This document shows positions 1 through 6,065 of a stretch of 6,538 bases of DNA, in pieces. Location of the stretch: positions 1 through 6,538 of the forward strand of contig JAEOTN010000093.1 of NCBI GenBank assembly GCA_016839865.1. The letters are read 5' to 3'. The DNA comes from Promethearchaeota archaeon. Lineage in GTDB: Archaea > Asgardarchaeota > Lokiarchaeia > Sigynarchaeales > MK-D1. The notes beneath the pieces are model-generated. The model worked only from the letters and a program-made list of their open reading frames with translations. It was not told the origin of the DNA and ran no database searches. Each line of letters starts with the position of its first letter. Position 1 is the first letter of the stretch. A program made the translations under genes and the position numbers.

Positions 1-617
1 CTCCCAAACGGTCTAAATAGACCTGCTACTGTAATAGCTGCAAATACAGTACTAGTTAAACTTAAAGCTGTTTGAGCATAAAATCCAAAGAAACTTGCAA
101 TGAGTTGTATTAATGACATAATTCCAATCCCAAGTGCCATATTGTCCTTTAATTTTATTCCTGCTTGAAATAATGCAAGCATAGAAGCTATTCCAAAAGT
201 CATGATAAACATAAACACGAAATTGATTTCTGGAATTATTATGCTCATTACAATAGCTCCAACCATTAAAAATCCAGGAAATAATATAAAAGCGTCCCAT
301 CGGTTGATGTATGCTGCAAATGTTGAGCTAAACATAATAGTAATGCCCATGAAAACTGTATTCACAGTGAAGTCATTGATTGATACTCCAATTAATCCTT
401 CAAGCGTTTGTAGATCCAAGGCATGATAGCCAATCGTTAAGGCGTGGCTAAATAAGCTAAACATAAATGACATAGCCATCAACATTCTAGCAATATTGAA
501 TTGCTTTGTTTCGCGAAATTGTTTCACATTTCGTTGCAACATGAAGGTAATCATAGTTCCTAATGCTACAAACGAAATGGAAGAGCGAATTATGAGCCAT
601 AAAGTTTGTGTATCCAT
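1..617 (-). CDS. Multi-pass membrane protein, about seven predicted TM segments, partial (C-terminus beyond left edge)
   Basis: An open frame of 205 codons starts at an ATG at 617-615 and runs without a stop to the left edge, so the C-terminus is missing. The start is supported by a GGAG Shine-Dalgarno site six bases upstream. The translation is very hydrophobic and rich in Met and Phe. By eye it holds about seven membrane segments, near residues 5-27, 42-66, 84-104, 109-128, 130-150, 158-180 and 184-203, joined by short loops. The first loop is basic (QRNVKQFRETKQ, 28-39), which favours a cytosolic position and an outside N-terminus. I recognise no family. The fold could be a seven-helix sensor or receptor-like domain, with a possible signalling domain beyond the edge. 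It is the third gene of the minus-strand cluster after the Arf-like GTPase and a small soluble protein, so a role as membrane partner of the GTPase is possible. That role is inferred from position only. Confidence 0.8.
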   Translation of the reverse strand, partial: MDTQTLWLIIRSSISFVALGTMITFMLQRNVKQFRETKQFNIARMLMAMSFMFSLFSHALTIGYHALDLQTLEGLIGVSINDFTVNTVFMGITIMFSSTFAAYINRWDAFILFPGFLMVGAIVMSIIIPEINFVFMFIMTFGIASMLALFQAGIKLKDNMALGIGIMSLIQLIASFFGFYAQTALSLTSTVFAAITVAGLFRPFG

Positions 618-675
618 TTTTTTCTCCTTTACTCAGTTTTTTTTGTATTGTTTTTTTTAGTAGTGCGTCGTTTTT
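618..675 (-). other. A-rich spacer between the small protein and the membrane-protein gene
   Basis: This 58-nt gap holds several A-runs on the transcribed (minus-sense) strand, including two of eight A. There is no T-run after the stop of the upstream gene and no clear TATA box, so read-through into the membrane-protein gene is likely. The T-runs seen on the plus strand would only end a rightward transcript, and no rightward gene is present here. Confidence 0.5.
624..627 (-). promoter_or_regulatory. Shine-Dalgarno site of the multi-pass membrane protein
   Basis: On the minus strand the sequence reads AAAGGAGAAA just before the ATG at 617. The GGAG core lies six bases from the start codon, which is ideal spacing. 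It fixes the start of a gene whose other end is outside the window. Confidence 0.75.
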
Positions 676-1170
676 TTAGAAGAGACCTCCTCGAATTTTT
701 CGAGTGTCTCTTTCAATGGACATCCCAGTATTGGTGAGATACCCGTGAATATCAAAAGTATACGAATCATAGATGAAACTACCTCGGTTTAAACCACTAT
801 GTAATTTCTTTCCTAAATCCGTAAATGCTTCAATTTCTTTGATCTTCTCAATTTGAAATTCGTCAAAAATTGTCTTCAAGATCGAGATAATTGTGCTTTT
901 CTCGGCATGATCATTAAGTAATAAACTAATAGTAACTACATCATTTCGAGTATTATCCTGCTGTAATTCCGAAACAATCACTACCAAATCTTGCCCTTTA
1001 TATGTATGTTCATATAGATCTCCAGTTTTGGCACCATTTGGTAATGTATAGGTTATAATTTTATCTTTTCTAATCCCTGAATCATTTGGAAAACAAGTAT
1101 ATATCTCAGGATTTGAACCAGATTCTCCCTTTAATGCAGAGATGATTATATTTGTAACAATCGGTTTCAT
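676..1170 (-). CDS. Small soluble protein (164 aa), possibly longin-like, partner of the Arf-like GTPase
   Basis: The protein has no signal peptide or membrane segment and is expected to be cytosolic. Its ATG at 1170 has a GGGAG ribosome site 12 bases upstream. Residues 37-105 look like a compact alternating alpha/beta domain: a strand (KIITYTLP, 37-44), a Gly/Asp turn (GAKTGDLYEH, 46-55), a hydrophobic strand (LVVIVSEL, 62-69), another (VVTISLLL, 78-85), then an amphipathic helix (STIISILKTIFDEF, 92-105). That order resembles longin-type modules that often accompany Asgard small GTPases, but I cannot name a family and the assignment is weak. The tail (106-164) is charged and ends in a basic stretch followed by GGLF. 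The gene lies 39 nt downstream of the GTPase and 58 nt upstream of a membrane protein on the same strand. A regulator, adaptor or exchange-factor role for the GTPase is inferred from position. Confidence 0.75.
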   Translation of the reverse strand: MKPIVTNIIISALKGESGSNPEIYTCFPNDSGIRKDKIITYTLPNGAKTGDLYEHTYKGQDLVVIVSELQQDNTRNDVVTISLLLNDHAEKSTIISILKTIFDEFQIEKIKEIEAFTDLGKKLHSGLNRGSFIYDSYTFDIHGYLTNTGMSIERDTRKIRGGLF

Positions 1171-1182
1171 GATAATTTTCTT

Positions 1183-1187
1183 CTCCC
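1183..1187 (-). promoter_or_regulatory. Shine-Dalgarno site inside a small hairpin, before the 164-aa protein
   Basis: The minus-strand GGGAG lies 12 bases upstream of the ATG at 1170. It is also the 3' arm of a short inverted repeat (TTCCC, loop AATA, GGGAG; five pairs including one G-U). The hairpin could partly hide the ribosome site and so set the level of this second gene relative to the GTPase. The stem is short, so the effect may be small. Confidence 0.5.
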
Positions 1188-1209
1188 TATTGGGAATAAA
1201 ATAAAAAAT

Positions 1210-2106
1210 TTACATTAAATTTGTTGCATAGTGTGCTACTTTAAGCTCTACGTCTTGTCTCTCTCCGTTAGAATTACTTTCTAGATGAGCTAACAAGTCT
1301 TTTAATGCATCCTCAGAATACTCTAACGGTGTATCTAATTCGTTATTCCATAAGAGTGCACCAATGTAATTGTTGCTGCGCATAATTACGAAAGTTCCAT
1401 TATCTTGAGATTCAAATTTGATATTACTATTTACCATACCTTTCATGTTTGCAAAAGCCGTAATCGCGGATAAGAACCCACCTTCCAAAATTGTTTGATC
1501 AACATTTTGGCCACTAGAATTCATAACTAATGGAATTCCACTGTTATCATAAATCGTAATTGCCTTAGCGACAACATTTTTCTTGATAACTTTTCCTGTT
1601 AAGATTGAGTAAAATTTCGTAAAGAAATCTACCATACCATATCCAGTCATAGCTGAAATGGTCATAATTTCAAAATTATCAACCTTATGGAGTTCAAAAA
1701 TGTCGATAAGATCTTTTACTGTCATTCCTGGAAGATCCCATTTATTTGCTGCAATTAAGATTTTGACCTTGTGTTTCAATGCTAACGGTAAGATTTTCTC
1801 GAATTCACGTCGTGATTCTTGAACACGATCCAAGTCGGATCGGTCGATAACCCATAAAACACACTTTGCGTCTTTCATTTCTCCAAGCCAGATGGAACGA
1901 AATGCACTTTGTCCACCCATATCAAATAGTTCTAATTTAGTACCTGATACAATGATTTCTTGTTTCTCTTTTCCCATCGTCGGTGTTGTGGGCACAAAAC
2001 GCCCCTCTTTCAAGAAGTTAACAATAGTAGTTTTTCCACTATTATCTAACCCGCAAATAACGGTTTTTAAATTTGTTCTACGTCTAATTCTGTCAAATAA
2101 TCCCAT
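1210..2106 (-). CDS. Arf/ARL-like small GTPase with C-terminal sensor-like (longin/roadblock-type) extension
   Basis: This 298-aa protein is an Arf-family GTP-binding switch fused to an extra domain; Arf proteins themselves are about 180 aa. All G motifs are visible: P-loop GLDNSGKT (19-26), switch I PTMG with Thr43, switch II DMGGQ (62-66) with the Gln66 expected for hydrolysis, NKWD (121-124) for guanine, and SAMTG (151-155). The N-terminus, MGLFDRIRRR, has the Gly2 of Arf proteins and a short basic helix that could touch membranes; there is no C-terminal prenylation cysteine. Residues about 175-298 form a second alpha/beta domain (AITIYDNSGIPLVM, then EGGFLSAITAFANM, then IKFES...TFVIMRS), resembling longin/roadblock-type sensor modules that accompany GTPases in archaea. 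It is the first gene of the minus-strand cluster, followed by a possible longin-like protein and a multi-pass membrane protein. The GTPase call is firm. The fold of the extension and the pathway are inferred. Confidence 0.93.
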   Translation of the reverse strand: MGLFDRIRRRTNLKTVICGLDNSGKTTIVNFLKEGRFVPTTPTMGKEKQEIIVSGTKLELFDMGGQSAFRSIWLGEMKDAKCVLWVIDRSDLDRVQESRREFEKILPLALKHKVKILIAANKWDLPGMTVKDLIDIFELHKVDNFEIMTISAMTGYGMVDFFTKFYSILTGKVIKKNVVAKAITIYDNSGIPLVMNSSGQNVDQTILEGGFLSAITAFANMKGMVNSNIKFESQDNGTFVIMRSNNYIGALLWNNELDTPLEYSEDALKDLLAHLESNSNGERQDVELKVAHYATNLM

Positions 2107-2123
2107 GTTGTTTTCACTTCGTT

Positions 2124-2141
2124 AATCAGTGTTCAGTGATT
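2124..2141. repeat. Imperfect 18-bp palindrome (AATCAGTGTTCAGTGATT), candidate operator of the GTPase cluster
   Basis: The two 8-base arms around a central TT pair at seven of eight positions (one G/G mismatch). The same stretch can be read as two TCAGTG units seven bases apart. It lies 17 bases upstream of the GTPase ATG, in the leader or at the promoter of the minus-strand cluster, where a dimeric repressor could bind. Chance is possible in AT-rich DNA. Confidence 0.35.
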
Positions 2142-2266
2142 TTAGTAAGATCTAATGATTTACAAAATAGTTTAAGAACTAACTCTTGGAATGTTTCTAA
2201 TAAAGAGCGGAATGAATTTCATAATTCCAATCTGCAGATCAATTAAACAGACTTTTAACTATTCTC

Positions 2267-2298
2267 GATATAAGTGGATTCCTCATCAGAGATATAAT
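2267..2298 (+). promoter_or_regulatory. Two candidate TATA boxes for the VTT-family gene
   Basis: GATATAAG (2267-2274) and GATATAAT (2291-2298) lie 24 bp apart. An archaeal start site usually falls about 25 bp downstream of the box, giving starts near 2297 or 2321 and a leader of about 60-80 nt before the ATG at 2379. Which one is used cannot be decided from sequence. Confidence 0.35.
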
Positions 2299-2378
2299 CA
2301 AAATTCTGCATAACTAAGGTTAAACAGTTAATTCTGGCTACAATCAAATTCAAATAGGTTCGATTTAAGGATACATTT

Positions 2379-3329
2379 ATGGAAGAAGGCAAGACCCAAT
2401 CTCAAGATACTGAGAAACAACCATTTTTTCAACGTTTATGGCAAGGTACTAAGAAAATCGCCATTCAATTTTGGGATATGGTTAAACGTGCCTTCCGAGA
2501 TCATAGTAAGACAACTTGGATATGGATTGGAATTTTTATAGCTGTTCTTGTTTTCACCGTTCTTCTTTGGGTCATGCAGATTTATGATGATACTTTGCTA
2601 TTTCGTTTCGTGATGTTGTATATTGTGAAACCTATTCATGAAATTAAATTTTGGGGGCATCTACTTTTCTTCATTTTTATGGGAATTCAAGCTATCTTGT
2701 TACCCCTTCCTTCTGAGGCACTTTTACTGAGTAGTGGACTGATATGGGGGTGGTGGGGTATTATTGATGGAATCGTTGGAAGTATGTTTGCAGGTGTAAT
2801 AACATACTACATGGTTCTAAAAGGTGGACGCCCATTAGCGGAGAAGTTTGCGGGAAAAGAAGCAATAGATATTTTAGATCGATTTATTGACAAATATGGT
2901 GCATGGGCAATTGTCATTTTACGTGCTTTTCCCTTTATGGCATTTGATCCAGTAAGCTTTGCTGCAGGATTAACAAAGATTGAAACTAAAACGTATTTGC
3001 TTGCTACATTCGTTGGTTCTATCTTCAGGGTTGTTTTTTATGTAGCGTTAAAAGGATTTTTCCTTGGAGGGAATAATATAGAAGATCTCATTAGTGATCC
3101 CATCCTTATGGATACACTCATTCATGAAAGGTCAAAAATATTCAACATAATGTCTCTTGTGATAGTATTACTGGGAGTTGGAAGTCTAGCCGCTTATCAG
3201 TTCGTCGTTATGCCATATTTGAAACGCAAAGGACGGAAAGAGAAAGCCGAAAACAATGTACTTGTTACCAAAGAAAAAACAGAATCTCATGAAATCGAAC
3301 ATAAATCAAAACCTACGAATGATTCCTAA
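2379..3329 (+). CDS. VTT/DedA (SNARE-associated, TVP38/TMEM64) family membrane protein
   Basis: This 316-aa integral membrane protein carries the VTT-domain signatures: PLPSE (109-113) followed by a Gly-rich stretch (SSGLIWGWWG, 118-127), then RAFPF (182-186) and DPVSFAAGLTK (190-200). Family members are half-transporter-like proteins in bacteria (DedA), and eukaryotic relatives TMEM41B and VMP1 move phospholipids between membrane leaflets; others bear on membrane-potential homeostasis. Membrane segments are seen near 46-65, 92-110, 113-145 (partly re-entrant), 175-198, 206-229 and 256-280. Both ends are unusually long and charged: a polar N-terminal stretch (1-45) with an amphipathic part, and a Lys/Glu-rich tail (282-316). 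The ATG follows an AAGGA ribosome site by seven bases. The gene is divergent from the Arf-like GTPase cluster. Family assignment is good; the transported lipid or ion is unknown. Confidence 0.85.
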   Translation: MEEGKTQSQDTEKQPFFQRLWQGTKKIAIQFWDMVKRAFRDHSKTTWIWIGIFIAVLVFTVLLWVMQIYDDTLLFRFVMLYIVKPIHEIKFWGHLLFFIFMGIQAILLPLPSEALLLSSGLIWGWWGIIDGIVGSMFAGVITYYMVLKGGRPLAEKFAGKEAIDILDRFIDKYGAWAIVILRAFPFMAFDPVSFAAGLTKIETKTYLLATFVGSIFRVVFYVALKGFFLGGNNIEDLISDPILMDTLIHERSKIFNIMSLVIVLLGVGSLAAYQFVVMPYLKRKGRKEKAENNVLVTKEKTESHEIEHKSKPTNDS

Positions 3330-3366
3330 ACTTCGTATTTTCTTGTGACTCAATCTAACTCATAAC

Positions 3367-3373
3367 TTTATAT
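3367..3373 (+). promoter_or_regulatory. Candidate TATA box for the DUF401 permease
   Basis: TTTATAT lies in the 94-nt gap between the VTT gene and the permease, and matches the archaeal TATA consensus well. Transcription would begin near 3395-3400, leaving a leader of about 25 nt that includes the GGTGG ribosome site. It suggests the permease can be transcribed separately from the VTT gene. Confidence 0.4.
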
Positions 3374-3423
3374 CTCATACCAAATTGATACAGCTATAAC
3401 CCTCTGGTGGATGAACGCATACA

Positions 3424-4695
3424 TTGTTACCAATCTGGATTTCTTTTCTTATAGCAGTTGCGATAATACTTGTGTTATCTCAAATTGGACTAAAGGATCT
3501 GGGAACGGCATTATTTGCTGGAGCAATATTTCTCGCGCTTATGTCCGTTTTTCCTTATAGGGTTGATTTAAAAGAAGTTACTAAAGTCGTATTTCTTACC
3601 CCAAAGAATATTTTTCTTGCATTATCTGTAGCGGTAATTCCTCTCTTAGGAGGTATCATGAATAAATCTGGTTTAATGATGGAACTTATTCACCGTTTAG
3701 ATGTATCTAATAAATGGAGTTTGATGCTGTCACCTGGTTTATTCGGTTTATTACCGATGCCCGGTGGTGCTTTACTCAGCGCTCCTTTAGTTGATAGTAT
3801 TGATTCAAACATCGCTCCCCATAAAAAAGTCGCAATAAATGTGTGGTTCAGACATGTGCTGATTTTAGTTTATCCACTTCAAGGTTCAATATTGGTAGTA
3901 ACGGATATTGTTGGATTTTCCAATCCATACATAACTAGTGGGATTTTACTGACTCCATTTGTTATAATGGTGTCAATCGGATTTTTTTATCTTATTCTAA
4001 CTACACCAAAAATTGAGAGAAAGAACACTAGAAATCTCTGGATATTTCTAAGAGACGTTTTACCAATCTTATTAGCTCCAATAATTGATATTATCTGTCG
4101 AATAATACTGGGAAGATTAGAAAATAATGGTATAGACATACCTTATTGGATAGTTCCTGAGATGTTTCTTTTCCTAGGATTAATACTCAGTGTCATTCTA
4201 TCATTTATTTTATCAAAAAGTGCAAAATCCGAAGAAATTTCCCAAGTCAAAGTCAAAGAAATATTAGGAGTTGCCAAAAAAATGAAAGTTTGGCGATATC
4301 CAGTGATGATCTTTGGTATGTTTTTCTTTTTACAAGTATTTATCCGATCTGGAATGCCAGAATTCATCAGCTCACTTAATGCTCCTATGGTTTTATTCTT
4401 GCTAATTTCATTTTTACTTGGAGTTGGCACGGGACGGGTACAATTACCTGCTTCAATCTTGTTTCCAATCTATATGACTCAACATGTATTAACTGTAATG
4501 CCTTTCTTCCATTTTGGTTTAATTTACTTTGCGATATTTCTCGGTTATTTAATGACCCCTATTCATCCATGTCTTGCGTATAGTATAGACTATTTTAAGA
4601 CAACATATGCAAAATCCTTCCGAAATATTGCTATCCCTTGTTTAATTGGACTTACTATTGTGTATGCAGTCTACGGTGTATCTCTTTTATTTTAA
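3424..4695 (+). CDS. DUF401-family integral membrane permease
   Basis: This 423-aa protein has about ten or more membrane segments and the landmarks of the DUF401 family, which is found mainly in archaea and resembles ion-transporter (IT) superfamily carriers such as GntP-type permeases. Landmarks are LLPMPGGALLSAP (109-121), FRHVLILVYPLQG (142-154), a matching second-half motif GTGRVQLPAS (335-344), and TPIHPCL (378-384). The two motif pairs suggest the inverted-repeat build of such carriers. The substrate is unknown; organic anions are a fair guess. No ATG fits the start: the frame is closed by a stop at 3412-3414 and the first internal Met is residue 40, inside the domain. TTG at 3424 is therefore chosen, with GGTGG (3406-3410) as ribosome site 13 bases upstream. 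An ATG at 3411 is in another frame. The neighbouring VTT gene is 94 nt upstream on the same strand. Confidence 0.85.
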   Translation: MLPIWISFLIAVAIILVLSQIGLKDLGTALFAGAIFLALMSVFPYRVDLKEVTKVVFLTPKNIFLALSVAVIPLLGGIMNKSGLMMELIHRLDVSNKWSLMLSPGLFGLLPMPGGALLSAPLVDSIDSNIAPHKKVAINVWFRHVLILVYPLQGSILVVTDIVGFSNPYITSGILLTPFVIMVSIGFFYLILTTPKIERKNTRNLWIFLRDVLPILLAPIIDIICRIILGRLENNGIDIPYWIVPEMFLFLGLILSVILSFILSKSAKSEEISQVKVKEILGVAKKMKVWRYPVMIFGMFFFLQVFIRSGMPEFISSLNAPMVLFLLISFLLGVGTGRVQLPASILFPIYMTQHVLTVMPFFHFGLIYFAIFLGYLMTPIHPCLAYSIDYFKTTYAKSFRNIAIPCLIGLTIVYAVYGVSLLF

Positions 4696-4718
4696 GTATT
4701 CAGTCATAGGGAAAAACC

Positions 4719-4725
4719 ATATAAT
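4719..4725 (+). promoter_or_regulatory. Candidate TATA box for the U32 gene, implying a near-leaderless transcript
   Basis: ATATAAT follows an A-rich stretch (GAAAAACC, 4711-4718) that could be a TFB-recognition element. A start site about 25 bp downstream would fall near 4747-4749, only six to eight bases before the ATG at 4755. This fits the lack of a Shine-Dalgarno site there. Confidence 0.45.
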
Positions 4726-4754
4726 CCATGAAATTTTGATTTATTTTGAAGACT

Positions 4755-6065
4755 ATGGTTGAACTACTTGCTCCTGCAAAGAATTTGAAATCTATTAAAG
4801 CTGGATTGAAATTTGCTGATTCCTTCTACTTTGGATTTGAAAAATTTAATATGAGGATGCAAGCAGACAACTTCACTCAGCAAGATCTCCCAAAAGCAGT
4901 TAAACTACTCCATGATAACAACAAAAAAGCATTTTTAACAACAAATATTTTGTTTTATGAAGAAGAGTTAAACGAATTACGAGAACTGTTAGAACTTGCC
5001 TATACATCTGAATTTGATGCGGTTATTCTTCATGATGTCGCTGCTGTGCAATATGCCCGGGATATCGGAATACCCTTTCATATATCTACCCAAGCTAACA
5101 TATCAAACTCTGTTTCAGCACGATTTTATGAAAATTTAGGTGCCGAACGTTTAATTCTTGCACGAGAATGTTCATTGAAGCAAATTGAAAAAATTGTGAA
5201 ACAATTAAAAAAAGCCGAGATTGAAGTGTTTGTGCATGGAGCAATGTGTACCTCAATTTCTGGTAGATGTTATTTCTCACAAGATATATGTGGAGGAGAT
5301 AACAAGTTCTCAGCAAATAGAGGTAGATGTACTCAACCTTGTCGGCGTGATTGGACTGTAATTGATAACCAAAACAACGAATATATCTATGATGGAGTTC
5401 GTTTCATGAATTCTCGAGATTTATGCCTGATAGAATTTTTGCCAGAAATTATCAAGACGGGAGTGAAAGCATTAAAAATTGAAGGGAGAATGCGAGAACC
5501 TCACTATGTCCATTGGATTACCAAGATTTATCGGGAAGCACTAGAAGCATATAAAAAAGGCGAATTCTCGACTTCCAAGAAAAAAAAGGTTGGTTTATGG
5601 ATAAATGAGCTAAAAAAAGTATACAATAGAGGATTTACACAAGGTTTCCTCTTTAATCGAATGCAATCTATCGACCACCAGTATAAATCTCCAACAAACC
5701 TATCTCACTGGCGTCTAATAAAATTGGGTACAATTACTGCATTTTCCAAACCCATTGGAATTGTTAAGTTGACTAATGGATTTATTAAAGAAAATTCACG
5801 ACTGATTGTCCAAGGAAACTCCGAATCTGATACTTTCTTTCCACAACAAGTTAAACAACTTAAAATGGGGACACAATCCGTACCTATTTCTAAAAAAGCG
5901 ACCGAAGCAAATCCGGTTACAATTTCCATGAAATTTGATCATTCGGTCATTCCACAAAAGGATTCATTATACCTTTTTACTGATACGACATATCGACACC
6001 GAAAATCAAGTAAGGGGAAAAAAGGTAATAAAGGGAAAAAGAAGAATGATTTTTACAAACTTTAG
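4755..6065 (+). CDS. U32-family (TrhP/YegQ-like) iron-sulfur protein, probable tRNA U34 hydroxylation enzyme
   Basis: This 436-aa protein belongs to peptidase family U32. Despite the name, studied members are iron-sulfur hydroxylases: TrhP makes 5-hydroxyuridine at tRNA position 34, RlhA acts on 23S rRNA and UbiU/UbiV on ubiquinone precursors. Visible landmarks are the N-terminal MVELLAPAKN, HISTQANISN (109-118), FVHGAMCTSISGRCYFSQ (159-176), NRGRCTQPCR (188-197), MNSRDLCLI (218-226) and the U32 signature VKALKIEGRMR (237-247). Cys165, Cys172, Cys192/196 and Cys224 match the pattern that holds a [4Fe-4S] cluster in relatives; Cys179 is extra. Residues about 315-410 form the beta-barrel domain of longer members, as in TrhP. 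The tail (from about 415) is Lys/Gly-rich and could bind RNA. A TTG nine bases upstream is in frame, but ATG 4755 matches the family start. The gene overlaps the convergent right-edge gene by three to four bases. A tRNA role is inferred. Confidence 0.88.
   Translation: MVELLAPAKNLKSIKAGLKFADSFYFGFEKFNMRMQADNFTQQDLPKAVKLLHDNNKKAFLTTNILFYEEELNELRELLELAYTSEFDAVILHDVAAVQYARDIGIPFHISTQANISNSVSARFYENLGAERLILARECSLKQIEKIVKQLKKAEIEVFVHGAMCTSISGRCYFSQDICGGDNKFSANRGRCTQPCRRDWTVIDNQNNEYIYDGVRFMNSRDLCLIEFLPEIIKTGVKALKIEGRMREPHYVHWITKIYREALEAYKKGEFSTSKKKKVGLWINELKKVYNRGFTQGFLFNRMQSIDHQYKSPTNLSHWRLIKLGTITAFSKPIGIVKLTNGFIKENSRLIVQGNSESDTFFPQQVKQLKMGTQSVPISKKATEANPVTISMKFDHSVIPQKDSLYLFTDTTYRHRKSSKGKKGNKGKKKNDFYKL

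Larger units (their letters stand above)
2107..2378. promoter_or_regulatory. Divergent control region between the GTPase cluster and the VTT-family gene
   Basis: This 272-nt AT-rich gap separates two genes that point away from each other, so it must hold both promoters. Rightward, two GATATAA-type boxes are seen (2267-2274 and 2291-2298). Leftward, only weak TATA-like stretches are visible, for example TTTATTAG on the minus strand at about 2199-2206. An imperfect palindrome lies next to the GTPase start. I see no convincing small gene and no structured RNA here. The GTPase start has no good Shine-Dalgarno site. Confidence 0.6.

Noticed and set aside
52..426. Open frames on both strands inside the membrane-protein region
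   Set aside because: The long minus-strand frame from 617 to the edge has a good ribosome site and clear membrane segments; the shorter frames lie over it in other phases and look like shadows.
636..677. Plus-strand T-runs that resemble an archaeal terminator
   Set aside because: No rightward gene ends here; both neighbours are transcribed leftward, where these are A-runs.
1892..2125. Plus-strand open frame of 77 codons
   Set aside because: It is antisense to the P-loop and switch region of the GTPase, whose motifs fix the true frame.
4143..4430. Minus-strand open frame of 95 codons
   Set aside because: It is antisense to conserved membrane segments of the DUF401 permease and has no recognisable domain.
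4746..4754. TTG start nine bases before the U32 ATG
   Set aside because: The family start MVELLAPA matches ATG 4755, and the candidate TATA box places the transcript start at or after the TTG.
5095..5929. Two minus-strand open frames of 73 and 74 codons
   Set aside because: They lie opposite the U32 gene, whose cysteine and signature motifs confirm the plus strand.
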